A DNA stretch of 59,859 bases, from positions 1 through 59,859 of the forward strand of contig CALAJT010000020.1 in NCBI GenBank assembly GCA_937923145.1, read 5' to 3'. Both the position numbers and the translations under genes were made by a program. Below, in pieces: positions 1 through 9,011 of this stretch. Numbering within the stretch: the stretch's first letter is position 1; each line of letters starts with the position of its first letter. Under the pieces are notes generated by a model. It had not been told where the DNA came from, ran no database searches, and was given only the letters and a program-made list of their open reading frames with translations. This DNA comes from an uncultured Rubritalea sp. (GTDB taxonomy: Bacteria; Verrucomicrobiota; Verrucomicrobiia; Verrucomicrobiales; Akkermansiaceae).

Positions 1-66
1 AGTGAAACGCTTTTGCGCCGATGGTAGTTGGACGATAGGTCCTGTGAGAGTAGGTCGTCGCCAGTT
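1..66 (+). rRNA. rrf: 5S ribosomal RNA, 3' end (partial)
   Basis: The first bases carry the conserved 3' half of 5S rRNA: the GCGCCGATGGTAGT stretch, the helix IV/loop E region with GAGAGTAGGTCG, and the closing GTCGCCAG. The 5' half lies outside the window, so the feature is truncated by the window edge. It is followed within 10 bases by a strong intrinsic terminator, as expected for the end of an rRNA operon. The exact 3' end (64-67) is estimated. Confidence 0.9.
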
Positions 67-72
67 CTTTAT

Positions 73-109
73 GCCCTTACTTAGTTAATAGCTAAGTAAG
101 GGCTTTTTT
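73..109 (+). terminator. Intrinsic terminator of the rRNA operon
   Basis: A perfect 12-bp stem (GCCCTTACTTAG at 73-84 with CTAAGTAAGGGC at 92-103), a 7-base loop and a run of six T directly after the stem. It sits just after the 5S rRNA and ends the ribosomal transcript. Confidence 0.93.
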
Positions 110-240
110 ATGCCTAGATAGCACGGTGAAAGCTAATTATCTGAGAATATTAATCAATAGTCCAGCACGATGGGATAGGTCTTATGAGCCCTATATGACC
201 TATGGAAGTTGGCTAGTTTATAGAAATAACAGAGGAGCTA

Positions 241-753
241 TCACTTTTTTTCACCCCAAAGTATTTTGTTGTCTTCGATGTGCTTTTTAGTTCCTTCATA
301 ACGATTAGGTGATGTTTGGGTCCAGGCTTTGGCTCTGATTAATTGAAGTTTAGTGCCTTGGAGTTTAATAGTGTATTGATACCGCTGACCGCATCGTCTA
401 GATAACCTTCTTCTGTAAAGGTATATGTAGCGCCTTCTAGATGCTCTTCACCGATGCCTTTAATTTTTATTGTCATTGATGAGCTGTATTCTTCTGGCTC
501 AGCTAAGATGACTTGAAGCTTGTGGAGGTGGGCGCGTAGGTTATCTAGTTTGTTTGCCTTATTATATTTATCGAGTCTTAGCTTGGATTGATGAAATTTT
601 TGATTCAGCTACTTACATTTCGATATAGCCGTTCTTTTTAAGAGAAGATTCAAACTTGTCTTTGGTAGCTTGTTTTTGTTCCGTAGCTTCATCGGCTAAA
701 GCGAGTGTGTTGACTGCTAGTAATGATGCTATTATTAGTGATGAATATTTCAT
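241..753 (-). pseudogene. Decayed gene for a small secreted protein
   Basis: On the minus strand a start at 753 opens a clear signal peptide (MKYSSLIIASLLAVNTLALA) and about 20 more residues, ending at a TAA (near 599-601) after NGYIEM. Coding character continues in a second frame (LNQKFHQSKLRLDKYNK..., EEYSSSMTIKIKGIGEE) and then, from about 390, in a third frame (GQRYQYTIKLQGTKLQLI..., ending ILWGEKK and TGA at 241-243). The 513-base span is divisible by three, so the two frameshifts cancel. An intact version would be about 170 residues, secreted. I do not recognise the family. A sequencing error could mimic one frameshift but two are less likely. Confidence 0.6.
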
Positions 754-928
754 AGATAGTTGAGGTTAGTCAAAGCTTGAGAATAATCAAAGTGTAAAGA
801 GGTTGAAACTATATTTGATAAAATTTAGTGATAATTAGAGCTTGGAAACCTCTGCCAGGTTATGGGAAAATCCTTGACTAAGTGGGATGGGGTGGGTTGA
901 CTCCGCTTGAACTAATTTACTAACTATT

Positions 929-1429
929 TTGAACGCATATCAGATTTATCAAGAGGCAGATCCAGCCCTTATCACCGACCTTTTCACATGGCTCAGAAAT
1001 GAGGAGAAGGACCTTTATCGTAATACTGTAGCTTCGCTCGCTCAGGATCGTAAGTTGCGTCCTGTGTTTGTGCAGAAGAAGTCGCTTCCAGATCAGTTTG
1101 CTTGGATTCATAAGACGCTGAAGTTGAAGTCTACAGATATGATGGGTGAGCACCTTTTTCAGCTTTGGTTCATGAAGGGACAGGAAGAGCTTCTTGTTAC
1201 TTTCTGTGATGCTATGGGTATCGAGCATGATGGCAAAGGCTCTGTAGAGGGTGAACTCCCTGATGAACTTGATGCAGAGAAGTTGAAGGGTGCTGTTGAT
1301 GTTTTGTTAGAGAATTTTGACTCTAAATTAGTGACTGCTTATCTTGAGGTGTTCAACATGCAGACCACTGATGGTTGGGCTTCGGTTACAGCTCTTCTTG
1401 GGTCTGATGACCGCCTGAAGTTGATCTAA
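929..1429 (+). CDS. Uncharacterised protein upstream of hisI
   Basis: A 166-residue soluble, acidic protein that I do not recognise. There is no signal peptide or membrane segment. It is rich in charged helices (LRNEEKDLYRN, AEKLKGAVDVLLENFDSK). The only usable start is TTG at 929, because the nearest upstream ATG runs into a stop in another frame; the residues after it (NAYQIYQEADPAL) look like a natural N-terminus. It is followed 16 bases later by hisI and then pheS, all on the same strand, so the three are probably co-transcribed. It could be a lineage-specific protein. No function is proposed. Confidence 0.75.
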   Translation: MNAYQIYQEADPALITDLFTWLRNEEKDLYRNTVASLAQDRKLRPVFVQKKSLPDQFAWIHKTLKLKSTDMMGEHLFQLWFMKGQEELLVTFCDAMGIEHDGKGSVEGELPDELDAEKLKGAVDVLLENFDSKLVTAYLEVFNMQTTDGWASVTALLGSDDRLKLI

Positions 1430-1445
1430 TTTTCCTACTGATAAT

Positions 1446-1895
1446 ATGAGCACTATTGATTTCGGAGAGAGAGGTTCGCATAAAGATGTGGCGGAACTAC
1501 CTGTTTTTGCACCTAAGTTTGATAAGGATGGTTTAATTCCTGCCTTGGCTATTGATGTAGTGACTAAGGAGCCACTGATGCTGGCTTACATGAATGAAGA
1601 GTCGCTTAAGATGACGATTAAACTTGGTGAGGCTGTTTATTATTCACGCTCTCGTAAGGAGATCTGGCATAAGGGCGCTACTTCTGGTCATACACAGAAG
1701 GTGAAGCAGATTAAGACAGATTGCGATCAAGATGCGCTGATGGTGTATGTGGATCAGCATGGTTCTGGTGCTTGTCATACGGGGAGAAATAGTTGCTTTT
1801 ATCGTGAGGTGGTACTTGAGGGTGATGAGTCACCTACTGCGTTGCGATTCACTGAGGAGCTTACGTTCGATCCGGATTCAGTTTACAAAAAATAA
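1446..1895 (+). CDS. hisI: Phosphoribosyl-AMP cyclohydrolase (HisI)
   Basis: This enzyme opens the adenine ring of phosphoribosyl-AMP, the third step of histidine synthesis, in the cytoplasm. The 149-residue protein shows the family core: MLAYMNEESLKMTIKLGEA, YYSRSRKEIWHKGATSGHTQ, a DCDQDALMVYV stretch with the Asp and Cys ligands for magnesium and zinc, and the closing zinc cysteines in GACHTGRNSCFYR. It is the single-domain cyclohydrolase, without the HisE pyrophosphohydrolase domain found in fused HisIE proteins. The N-terminus is about 20-25 residues longer than the minimal domain. It lies 16 bases after the unknown gene at 929 and 15 bases before pheS; the rest of the his genes are not in this window. 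Confidence 0.95.
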   Translation: MSTIDFGERGSHKDVAELPVFAPKFDKDGLIPALAIDVVTKEPLMLAYMNEESLKMTIKLGEAVYYSRSRKEIWHKGATSGHTQKVKQIKTDCDQDALMVYVDQHGSGACHTGRNSCFYREVVLEGDESPTALRFTEELTFDPDSVYKK

Positions 1896-1910
1896 TTTAT
1901 TTAAATAGAG

Positions 1911-2924
1911 ATGTCTGTAGAAATTCAGAAGATTCAAGATGAGGCTGTGGCAGGTATTTCTACCGCTACTGATGAGCGTGCGCTTGAGGATGCCAGAGTG
2001 GCATACCTTGGGAAAAAAGGAACGATGGCTGCTGCTTCAGCTGGTATGCGTGATGTGCCGAATGAGGAGAAGCCTGCTTTTGGGGCGGCTCTGAATGCAG
2101 CTCGCAAGGCTATTGGTGATGCACTTGAGTCTAAGACTGCTGAGCTACAAGATCTTGCGGATAAGAAATCCGTAGAGGGAATCGATGTGACTTTGCCTGC
2201 TCGTGAGTTGGCTCAGGGTGGGTTACATCCGTTGACGATTATTAAGGATCGTGCGATTCAGATTTTACGCAGGATGGGATTTGCTTTGGCAGATGGTCCT
2301 GAGATCGAGACGGAGTTTCATTGCTTTGATGCGCTGAATACGCCGGATGATCATCCAGCGAGAAATGAGAAGGATACATTCTATTTCGATGGTGGTAAAC
2401 TTTTAAGGACGCATACTTCTTCTGTGCAGGTGCGGACTATGGAGCAGACTACTCCTCCTGTTAGAATCATTGCACCTGGCTCGGCGTATCGTCGAGATGA
2501 TGTGGATGCTACGCATTTGCCTGTGTTCAATCAGTTGGAAGGTCTTTATGTGGATAAGGATGTGAAGCTTGGTGATCTGAAAGGAACGCTAGAGTATTTT
2601 CTTCAGGCTATGTTTGGGGATAATACAGAGGTTCGTTTTCGACCGCATTTTTTCCCATTTACTGAGCCTTCATTCGAGATTGATGTAAAGCTTCATGTTA
2701 AGGGTGAGGAGCCTAAGTGGATAGAGGTAGCTGGCTGTGGAATGGTAGATCCTGAGGTGTTTAGTTCTATTTGCGGTCAACGTAAGGATGATGTTTTCGA
2801 CCCTGAGAAGGTGACGGGTTATGCGTTTGGCATGGGTCTTGATCGTTTAGCGATGATTCAGTGGGGAATTAAAGATATCCGGGCGTTGATTGAGAATGAT
2901 GTTAGGTTTTTAGCGCAGTTCTAG
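1911..2924 (+). CDS. pheS: Phenylalanyl-tRNA synthetase alpha chain
   Basis: The catalytic alpha subunit of the alpha2-beta2 enzyme that charges tRNA-Phe. The 337-residue length is normal. An N-terminal coiled coil of roughly 85 residues (YLGKKGTMAAASAGMRDVP...) is followed by the class II core with HPLTIIKDRAIQILRRMGF, the motif 2 loop in LRTHTSSVQVRTME and YRRDDVDATHLPVFNQLEG, and motif 3 in YAFGMGLDRLAMIQWGIKDI. The gene starts 15 bases after hisI. The beta subunit gene pheT, often next to pheS, is absent here, so the two subunits must be encoded apart. Confidence 0.97.
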   Translation: MSVEIQKIQDEAVAGISTATDERALEDARVAYLGKKGTMAAASAGMRDVPNEEKPAFGAALNAARKAIGDALESKTAELQDLADKKSVEGIDVTLPARELAQGGLHPLTIIKDRAIQILRRMGFALADGPEIETEFHCFDALNTPDDHPARNEKDTFYFDGGKLLRTHTSSVQVRTMEQTTPPVRIIAPGSAYRRDDVDATHLPVFNQLEGLYVDKDVKLGDLKGTLEYFLQAMFGDNTEVRFRPHFFPFTEPSFEIDVKLHVKGEEPKWIEVAGCGMVDPEVFSSICGQRKDDVFDPEKVTGYAFGMGLDRLAMIQWGIKDIRALIENDVRFLAQF

Positions 2925-3043
2925 TAGCGCTAGTCAGTGTATGTAATGTATTGGTTGACTGAAGCTAGCGTGTTAAATCTAGAGATCTTATTTGCTTAAT
3001 TGTATTTAAGGTTTATCTCAAGGTTAATAAGTTATATAATTTC

Positions 3044-3973
3044 ATGTCAAACAACGTAGTCCAACGCTATCTATCCAAACGTTTCCGGATGCTTCTAACT
3101 GGAGATCCAGATGGTGTTCCACCTTGGCTGGAAGAAGTTGCCACGAGTGATGCGCCTGGTCTTTATCTTCCAGATGAGGCTCCGTGGATTGCTCATGCTG
3201 ACTTAGCTACATTAGTGGGTGGGATCCGAGCGCTGCTGATGCAAGCACTTCATCCGGGCAGCTTGACGGGCGTTCGTAGCCACTCACGTTACAAGACAGA
3301 TTTACTTGGGCGGCTCTCAGGGACTATTCGCTGGCTCACTATGACTACTTTTGCATCCACAGAATCGGTTGCTGGTGAAGCTGATCGGGTGAATAAAATG
3401 CATGCAAGAGTAAAGGGTACATACAAAAATTCATCAGGAAAGGCTATCGATTATAAGGCTGCTGACCCTCATCTTTTGCGCTGGGTACATATAGCATTTA
3501 TGGATTCATTTCTTCGTTGCCATCAGAATTATTCTAGGCGCCCGCTGCCTGGAGGTGCTGATGAATATATTCGACTATGGTCTAAGTCGGTTATCCCGCT
3601 TGGTCTTACTGAAGTTCCTATGTCAGAGGCAGAGCTTCTTTCTGAACTAGAGCGCTTTAGACCAGAGTTGATCGTTACTGAGGAAACTTTAGAGGTGATC
3701 CGCTTGATTAAGAATCCTCCTTTACCTAAGACTTCTCTTCCAGCCTATCACTTCCTCTTTAAAGCAGCGTTAGCTACTTTGCCACGGGAGTATCAAGAAA
3801 TGATCGGTCTTGGTCATCCTAGCATTAAAATTATTCGTCCAGTAACGAAAAATCTTCTTAGACTGATTCATCTCGGGATTGGAACTGAGAGTCCAATAGA
3901 GGAGGCTGCGATAGCACGACTGCACCGAGCAGGACTTATGAAAGATGGTAAGGTAATCAGAGATTCTATATGA
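3044..3973 (+). CDS. MpaB/rubber-oxygenase family protein (DUF2236)
   Basis: A 309-residue protein of the latex-clearing/MpaB oxygenase family (formerly DUF2236), whose studied members are haem b enzymes. Family marks are ALLMQALHPGSLTGVRSHS near residues 63-81, with the candidate haem-ligand histidines, the segment TIRWLTMTTFASTE, and the helix LLRWVHIAFMDSFLRCHQNY near residues 143-162. There is no signal peptide, so a cytoplasmic location is likely. It stands alone, with 119 bases before it, and converges on the epimerase gene at 4042. The substrate is unknown; in other bacteria the family occurs widely without an assigned role. Confidence 0.82.
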   Translation: MSNNVVQRYLSKRFRMLLTGDPDGVPPWLEEVATSDAPGLYLPDEAPWIAHADLATLVGGIRALLMQALHPGSLTGVRSHSRYKTDLLGRLSGTIRWLTMTTFASTESVAGEADRVNKMHARVKGTYKNSSGKAIDYKAADPHLLRWVHIAFMDSFLRCHQNYSRRPLPGGADEYIRLWSKSVIPLGLTEVPMSEAELLSELERFRPELIVTEETLEVIRLIKNPPLPKTSLPAYHFLFKAALATLPREYQEMIGLGHPSIKIIRPVTKNLLRLIHLGIGTESPIEEAAIARLHRAGLMKDGKVIRDSI

Positions 3974-3984
3974 CGAGGCAAAAA

Positions 3985-4015
3985 AATAAGCCCTATAATT
4001 TCTATAGGACTTATT
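3985..4015 (-). terminator. Terminator of the epimerase gene, shared convergent hairpin
   Basis: AATAAG-C-CCTATA pairs with TATAGG-A-CTTATT (two 6-bp helices around one mismatch), with a short loop. On the minus strand it is followed by a T run (complement of the A run at 3980-3986). It lies between the convergent genes ending at 3973 and 4042 and may serve both. Confidence 0.75.
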
Positions 4016-4041
4016 AGTAAAATGTTAGAGAAATTTAATTC

Positions 4042-4887
4042 CTAGTAATGCTTTGCGAGCATTTTTTGGACGAAGGCGTATCCCTCGGTCATCATTTCTT
4101 CACGAGGGTCGTATTGTCTCCATACGTTGATGGCGTTGGAAAAGTCTTCGTTAGTTCTTGAGAATGCCTCGATAGTCATCCAGCCTTCGTAGTTTACAGA
4201 CTTAAGTGTAGAGAATACTTCATCCCACTGAACTAGTCCAGAACCTGGTGTGCCGCGATCATTTTCACTAATGTGGACGTAGGTGAGGACTGGTTCGATA
4301 TCAAGGATGGCTTGCTTCTGCGATTTTTCTTCGATGTTGGCGTGATGTGGATCATACATGCCTCCGAGATTCGGGTGATCTACTAGCTGAACGAGTTTTT
4401 TAAGCTGGCTCATAGTGTTGGCTAGGTAGCACTCGAAGCGGTTTAGGGCTTCTGGGCTGAGTGTGATGTTAGCTTGCGCTGCGTATTCTGCCGCTTCACG
4501 TAGAGTGTCAGCACTGTATTTGTATTCATCTTCCTGTGGTGCATTTCTTGAGAATGTAGCAAATGCCGAGTGGTATGGACCACAGAGATTAACACCGTTT
4601 ACTGATTGGAGAGCGTCGATGGAGCGTTTGATTGCTTCTAGTCCAGCTTGTCTTATAGATGCATCTGGTGATGCAGGGTTAGCTTCTGGTCCGACACCGA
4701 GGCAACCTAAGCATTCCATTCCTAGGTCTTTAAGGAATGGTGCGAGCTCTTTTAGGTTATTCTTATCAGGTTCTGCGAGAAAGATTTCGATACCGTCGAA
4801 GCCTACTTTTTTCATTGCTTCGATGTCTTTAAAGTCAGCTGGTGTTACCTCACTATTGTAGAGGTGCATGTTCATTCCTATTTTCAT
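4042..4887 (-). CDS. D-tagatose/D-psicose 3-epimerase family enzyme
   Basis: A cytoplasmic TIM-barrel sugar epimerase of 281 residues. The four metal ligands of D-tagatose 3-epimerase can be placed: E146 in SPEALNRFE, D179 in GMYDPHHANIEE, H205 in YVHISENDRG and E240 in WMTIEAFS. Their spacing (33, 26 and 35 residues) is the same as in the Pseudomonas cichorii enzyme (E152, D185, H211, E246), from recalled knowledge. NDRGTPGSG and NRFECYL are also typical of ketose 3-epimerases. The true sugar is not settled, because the family also holds allulose and other ketose epimerases. It is single, with its own terminator, and divergent from the gene at 5407 across about 510 bases. Confidence 0.8.
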   Translation of the reverse strand: MKIGMNMHLYNSEVTPADFKDIEAMKKVGFDGIEIFLAEPDKNNLKELAPFLKDLGMECLGCLGVGPEANPASPDASIRQAGLEAIKRSIDALQSVNGVNLCGPYHSAFATFSRNAPQEDEYKYSADTLREAAEYAAQANITLSPEALNRFECYLANTMSQLKKLVQLVDHPNLGGMYDPHHANIEEKSQKQAILDIEPVLTYVHISENDRGTPGSGLVQWDEVFSTLKSVNYEGWMTIEAFSRTNEDFSNAINVWRQYDPREEMMTEGYAFVQKMLAKHY

Positions 4888-5397
4888 AATTTTAGAGTAG
4901 TATATTGATTAGGGTCAAAAGATATGGAGATTACTGGTTATAGTCGATTACAATTTCCTAGTTGAAAATCGTCTCGATATTATTGGTGTATCCTATTTTG
5001 TGCCTTAGTAAGTTAATGTTTATTCGTCTAAGGCATCTTCTTAGAGAGATTAGTGAAATGTAGACAAGGTCAGTGGATAGTTAATCTAAAATTAGTCTGT
5101 AGTCTTCTTATAGGCAGATAAACTTATTGCTGTAGAGAATACGCAAACAATTCTGATTTTTAGCTTCAGAATCGGGAAGGTATATTAACTTGTGAATCTT
5201 TAGGTGAAAACAAAATTTATAACCGCAAAAAATAGCATTGAGTTAATCACTTTGGCTTGAGCCAGCTCTCTATATAATACTTTGAAATAGAATTTGTATC
5301 AGCATTATTCACACAATCTTGTCATTTTTTAGTATGATTTAGTAAGATTTTTATAAGATTCGAGTGCGAGCTTTACAGAGAAAGAATTAGAGATAGT
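4888..5397. other. Long divergent intergenic region
   Basis: About 510 AT-rich bases separate the divergent sugar-epimerase-type genes. I find no open frame with coding character. It contains an 8-bp inverted repeat (TGCCTTAG at 5001-5008, CTAAGGCA at 5028-5035) and a TATAAT word near 5272 without a convincing -35. The length suggests promoters and regulator sites for both genes, but no site can be assigned. Confidence 0.4.
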
Positions 5398-5406
5398 GTG
5401 GATGTT

Positions 5407-6414
5407 ATGAAATTACATAATGCTATGTGGCCGGGTATTGTAGGGAAAGAGGATGGTTCTGATCAACCAACTATCTCGCTAGATAAAATGTTGGATCTTA
5501 CTGGAGAAGCTTCGGTAAATGGACAGAAATATGACGGTGTAGATCTCTTCCTATTTCACCCACATCATGATCCTGATGCTAGCGATGATGCGATACGAGC
5601 GATGGCTGATAACATAGCTAGTCATGGATTTAAAGTAGGTTCAGTAGTGGCTCCTGTATGGCCAGGGACAATGGGTGGATCAGCTTTTGGATCATCTGAT
5701 GACCGTAAGAATTTTCTTAAAGCGGTTAAGCATGCATGTAAGGTGACTAACATTCTTAAAGAGCATGGAGTACGTGAATATGGTATTATCAGAGTAGACT
5801 CTGCTGGAAGTCCAGAAGACTTCGCAGCTGATGAAGTGGGAAATACTAAGTTACTAGCTAAGACTTTCAGAGAAGCAGGTGAGATAGCTGCTGGTCATGG
5901 CGAGCGTATCGCAGCAGAAGGTGAAATCTGTTGGGGTGGTATGCATTCATGGAAGCACATGCTGGATACTCTGGAAGAGACAAACATGCCTGAGGCAGTA
6001 GGATTCCAAGCGGATCTGGCTCACACCTATCTCTACATGCTCGGATATAATGCGCCTGAGCATAAATTACTAAAGGATGGTTATTGTGAAGAGGAGTTTT
6101 GGTCTGCTTATAAGACTCTTACTGATAAATTACGCCCATGGACGATTGATTTTCACGTAGCTCAGAATGATGGCTCGGTCCACGGCACTGGAGCGCATGA
6201 TAAGACTGGGCGTCACTGCCAAGCGGATAATCCAGATGGCAAGCTAGACATAGTGCGCTGTTCTGAGATGTGGCTTAAAGATTATGCTGAGCGTGGCATA
6301 GATCATATCTGCTGGGATGGCTGTATGTTTGACAATAACATCTTAGAAAATGGTCAGACTTGGGAAACAATTCTTGATGCGATGCTTAAAGTCCGCACAG
6401 CAGTATCTAAATAA
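5407..6414 (+). CDS. Sugar isomerase/epimerase-like TIM-barrel protein
   Basis: A 335-residue protein of the xylose-isomerase-like TIM-barrel superfamily. Barrel strands show as [74 protein letters not shown] and [13 protein letters not shown]. The acidic and histidine residues at strand ends (E, D/H, H, D) fit a divalent-metal site. I prefer the ATG at 5407 ([10 protein letters not shown]); a GTG at 5398 would add three residues. The related TIM-barrel gene at 6439 follows after 24 bases, so the two form one operon. The substrate is unknown; sugar, inositol or sugar-acid isomerisation are all possible. Confidence 0.72.
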   Translation: MKLHNAMWPGIVGKEDGSDQPTISLDKMLDLTGEASVNGQKYDGVDLFLFHPHHDPDASDDAIRAMADNIASHGFKVGSVVAPVWPGTMGGSAFGSSDDRKNFLKAVKHACKVTNILKEHGVREYGIIRVDSAGSPEDFAADEVGNTKLLAKTFREAGEIAAGHGERIAAEGEICWGGMHSWKHMLDTLEETNMPEAVGFQADLAHTYLYMLGYNAPEHKLLKDGYCEEEFWSAYKTLTDKLRPWTIDFHVAQNDGSVHGTGAHDKTGRHCQADNPDGKLDIVRCSEMWLKDYAERGIDHICWDGCMFDNNILENGQTWETILDAMLKVRTAVSK

Positions 6415-6438
6415 TAGAAAATCTAACAATATAAAATT

Positions 6439-7278
6439 ATGAGTGAAATAAAATTTGGAGCAGAAGTCTATACATGGTTTATGGACGGTCACGGAGAAGG
6501 TAATGCGAACAAGCTAGGCCATATGGCTAAGATAGCTGGTGAAGCGGGATTCAAGGGGATAGAGCCAATGGTGCTAGAGCCTTACGATAATTACTGGATG
6601 GGTGATTATAAAGACCCTGCGAAACTTAAAGACGCACTAGACGAAGCTGGGATCGAGCTAGCAGCACTCGCTCTCATCTGTAAATGGGATGGCGAAGAAG
6701 AGACCGAGGCTGAGCGTAAATGCGCCGACTGGACAATGGAGATGCTCAAGCATTTCCCAGGTGCAGCACTAGGCACAGTGCCACTCCCAGACGGTAGACA
6801 TGATCTCCAGCAACGTAGACTAAATCTCGTAAACAATGTGAACAGAGTCTCACGTAGGGCTGCTGATCAAGGATTGAAGTGTTCTTTCCACCCGAACTCG
6901 CCTCCGGGATCTATCGTTCGAACTCAAGATGACTACGATGTAGTGATCAACTCACTAGACCCATCAGTCACAGGCTGGACTCCAGACGTTGGACACATTG
7001 TCCGTGGTGGAATGGATGTTATCGGCACGATGACCAGATGGCAGCATCTGATCAACCATATGCACTATAAAGATTTCTCTGGAAATGGTCCTGAGCCATG
7101 GGCGCAGATGGGAGAAGGTAAAGTAGACTTCCACAAAATCACGGAGTTCCTAGTTCAAAGAAACTACGAAGGCTGGATCATCTGTGAAGATGAGTGTGAA
7201 CTAGCAATTACAGACCCAGATAGCGTTACTTTACAGAACGGCAAATGGTGTAATGATGAGCTAGTCCCACTTCTTTAA
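6439..7278 (+). CDS. Sugar phosphate isomerase/epimerase family protein
   Basis: A 279-residue TIM-barrel protein of the xylose-isomerase-like/IolE type. It opens with KFGAEVYTWFMDG and continues with GFKGIEPMVLEPY, LKCSFHPNSPPGSI, VTGWTPDVGHIVRGG, INHMHYKDFSGNG and a closing WIICEDECE; these give the usual E/D/H/E metal positions at the ends of the barrel strands. The gene lies 24 bases downstream of another barrel protein (5407) and is probably translated from the same mRNA. Together they suggest a two-step rearrangement of a sugar or cyclitol. No transporter or dehydrogenase is next to them, so the pathway cannot be named. Confidence 0.75.
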   Translation: MSEIKFGAEVYTWFMDGHGEGNANKLGHMAKIAGEAGFKGIEPMVLEPYDNYWMGDYKDPAKLKDALDEAGIELAALALICKWDGEEETEAERKCADWTMEMLKHFPGAALGTVPLPDGRHDLQQRRLNLVNNVNRVSRRAADQGLKCSFHPNSPPGSIVRTQDDYDVVINSLDPSVTGWTPDVGHIVRGGMDVIGTMTRWQHLINHMHYKDFSGNGPEPWAQMGEGKVDFHKITEFLVQRNYEGWIICEDECELAITDPDSVTLQNGKWCNDELVPLL

Positions 7279-7298
7279 AAAAGCGACTAATCTAGTTC

Positions 7299-7859
7299 TT
7301 AGCCTTCTAGTTCTTTATCTAGAAGGCGATTCTCAATCTCTTTCTCAATCTCGCGAGCTCGCTCTGCTAGCCATCTGCTAGCTTCAGCGAGGTTTTCACC
7401 ATGGAGATTTGGAATCTTCTTAAAAGCTAGTTCTAGCTTCTGAATCTTCTCATCATCATGGTGTGCATCCTTGAGATCTTGAGAGAAATTCATGAATTTG
7501 AGCACTCCGCGGTAAGAATCTCTGATGCCTCCACAGCGGAGGTAGCCTATTTCTTCCTTTTTATTATGAATAGGTATTAAGAAATGAATGAGTCCAGAGA
7601 TGCCTGTAGCGTATTTTACTGTAGTTCCTTTAGTAGCATCGCGCATTTCTTGGTGAGATAGCTCACACTGATCTTTGAGATTTAGCTCCTTAGTGAGGAT
7701 TGAGTAATATTCATTTGAGAGATCTTCAGATGATTGAGGGTCATCCTTATCTATAGAATCTAGCCATAGATCCAGTTCAGTCATGCGCTTAAAGGTATCG
7801 CGTAATAACTTAAAGTCCTTACTCTGGCGGATTTTTTCTAGTATCTTTTCTCTGTGCAT
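7299..7859 (-). CDS. PocR-like sensory-domain protein without DNA-binding domain
   Basis: A 186-residue soluble protein convergent with the barrel operon. Residues 15-130 resemble the PocR ligand-binding domain: a DTFKRMTELDLWLDSID opening, a central segment with a Cys (CELSHQEMRDATKG), then the GISGLIHFLIPIHNKKEEIG and YLRCGGIR stretch that corresponds to the PocR pattern of a glycine-rich strand, PI and a second Cys-Gly-Gly. The C-terminus is a charged helix. Normal PocR proteins carry an AraC-type helix-turn-helix or a kinase after this domain; here neither is present. It might be a stand-alone small-molecule sensor. The family call is tentative. Confidence 0.5.
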   Translation of the reverse strand: MHREKILEKIRQSKDFKLLRDTFKRMTELDLWLDSIDKDDPQSSEDLSNEYYSILTKELNLKDQCELSHQEMRDATKGTTVKYATGISGLIHFLIPIHNKKEEIGYLRCGGIRDSYRGVLKFMNFSQDLKDAHHDDEKIQKLELAFKKIPNLHGENLAEASRWLAERAREIEKEIENRLLDKELEG

Positions 7860-8037
7860 AATTTAGGTCTTTTATGGGTGACCAATACCAACGTATCGCC
7901 GAAATGCAAACTATCAGTGCATATTTCAGTGATTCTGAGCCAAATAGGAAGGTTATCGATTAGCTTCCTTGCATAATTTCGCCTAAAGTCGCGGTATCTG
8001 CTTGAAAATTAGAAACAATTAAGCTTTTGTCACGCGC

Positions 8038-8988
8038 ATGGCTCAAGCTCCAGAAATGAAAGAAGTAAAAGTATTTGCACCAGCAACCGTAGCGAACGTC
8101 GCTTGTGGTTATGACGTGCTAGGTTTCGCAATCGACGCACCAGGTGACGAGGTCATAGTGCGCCATTCTAGCAAGCCTGGTTTGCGTATTACCAAGATCA
8201 CTGGAGACGGTGGAAAACTCCCTAAAACTGTAGAGGGAAACACTGCTGGCGTATCTGCACAGGATTTACTCCGCCACCTAGGAATGATGGATCGTGGAAT
8301 CGAAATGGAGATCCACAAGAAAATGCCCTTCGGTAGTGGACTCGGCTCTAGTGCTGCATCTGCAGTAGCTGGTGTATACGCAGTCAATAAACTCATCGGC
8401 GAACCTCTCTCTAAGAAGCAACTTCTACCCTTCGCCATGACTGGAGAAGCTAGCGCAGACGGTGCATACCATGCGGACAACGTGGGACCATGTCTACTCG
8501 GAGGCATAGTCTTCATCCGCTCGAACCAAGAGCTAGACATAGCTCAGCTCCCTGTGCCTAAGAACCTCTGGGCTGCCGTCGTGCACCCAGATATCGAGAT
8601 ACTTACTAAGGTGGCCCGCGAGATATTACCAAAAGACATCCCGATAGTGAATGCGACTCAGCAGATAGGAAATCTCGGTGGACTCATCTGTGGAATCATC
8701 CAGGAAGACTACGGAATGATCAGCAGATCTATCCATGATGTTATCGCCGAGCCACATCGACAGAAGCTCATCCCAGAATTTTATAGGGCCAAGCGTGCAG
8801 CCCAGTCTAATGGAGCACTCGGGTTCTCTATCTCTGGTGCAGGGCCAAGTGTCTTCGCACTCTGTGAAGGTGAGGAAACAGCTCAGAAAGTCGGCAAGGC
8901 AGTAGCTCAAGTATTTACTGACGCTGGGCTAGAAAATCAGACCCACGTCTCTAGAATCAATCAAAAGGGCGTCCACGTGATCAGCTAG
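8038..8988 (+). CDS. thrB: Homoserine kinase
   Basis: A GHMP-family kinase that phosphorylates homoserine in threonine synthesis. The 316-residue protein shows the three family motifs: VKVFAPATVANVACGYDVLG at the N-terminus, the ATP-binding loop PFGSGLGSSAASAVAG near residues 97-112, and the C-terminal GFSISGAGPSVFALC. Length is normal. The start ATG follows about 180 non-coding bases, so the promoter is likely there. thrC begins 23 bases after the stop, giving a thrBC operon; homoserine dehydrogenase is not in the window. Confidence 0.96.
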   Translation: MAQAPEMKEVKVFAPATVANVACGYDVLGFAIDAPGDEVIVRHSSKPGLRITKITGDGGKLPKTVEGNTAGVSAQDLLRHLGMMDRGIEMEIHKKMPFGSGLGSSAASAVAGVYAVNKLIGEPLSKKQLLPFAMTGEASADGAYHADNVGPCLLGGIVFIRSNQELDIAQLPVPKNLWAAVVHPDIEILTKVAREILPKDIPIVNATQQIGNLGGLICGIIQEDYGMISRSIHDVIAEPHRQKLIPEFYRAKRAAQSNGALGFSISGAGPSVFALCEGEETAQKVGKAVAQVFTDAGLENQTHVSRINQKGVHVIS

Positions 8989-9011
8989 AAAATCTAACCA
9001 TTTCTAACAGA

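Noticed and set aside
4888..5397. A riboswitch or small RNA in the long divergent gap
   Set aside because: Only an isolated 8-bp inverted repeat is seen; no known riboswitch core can be recognised.
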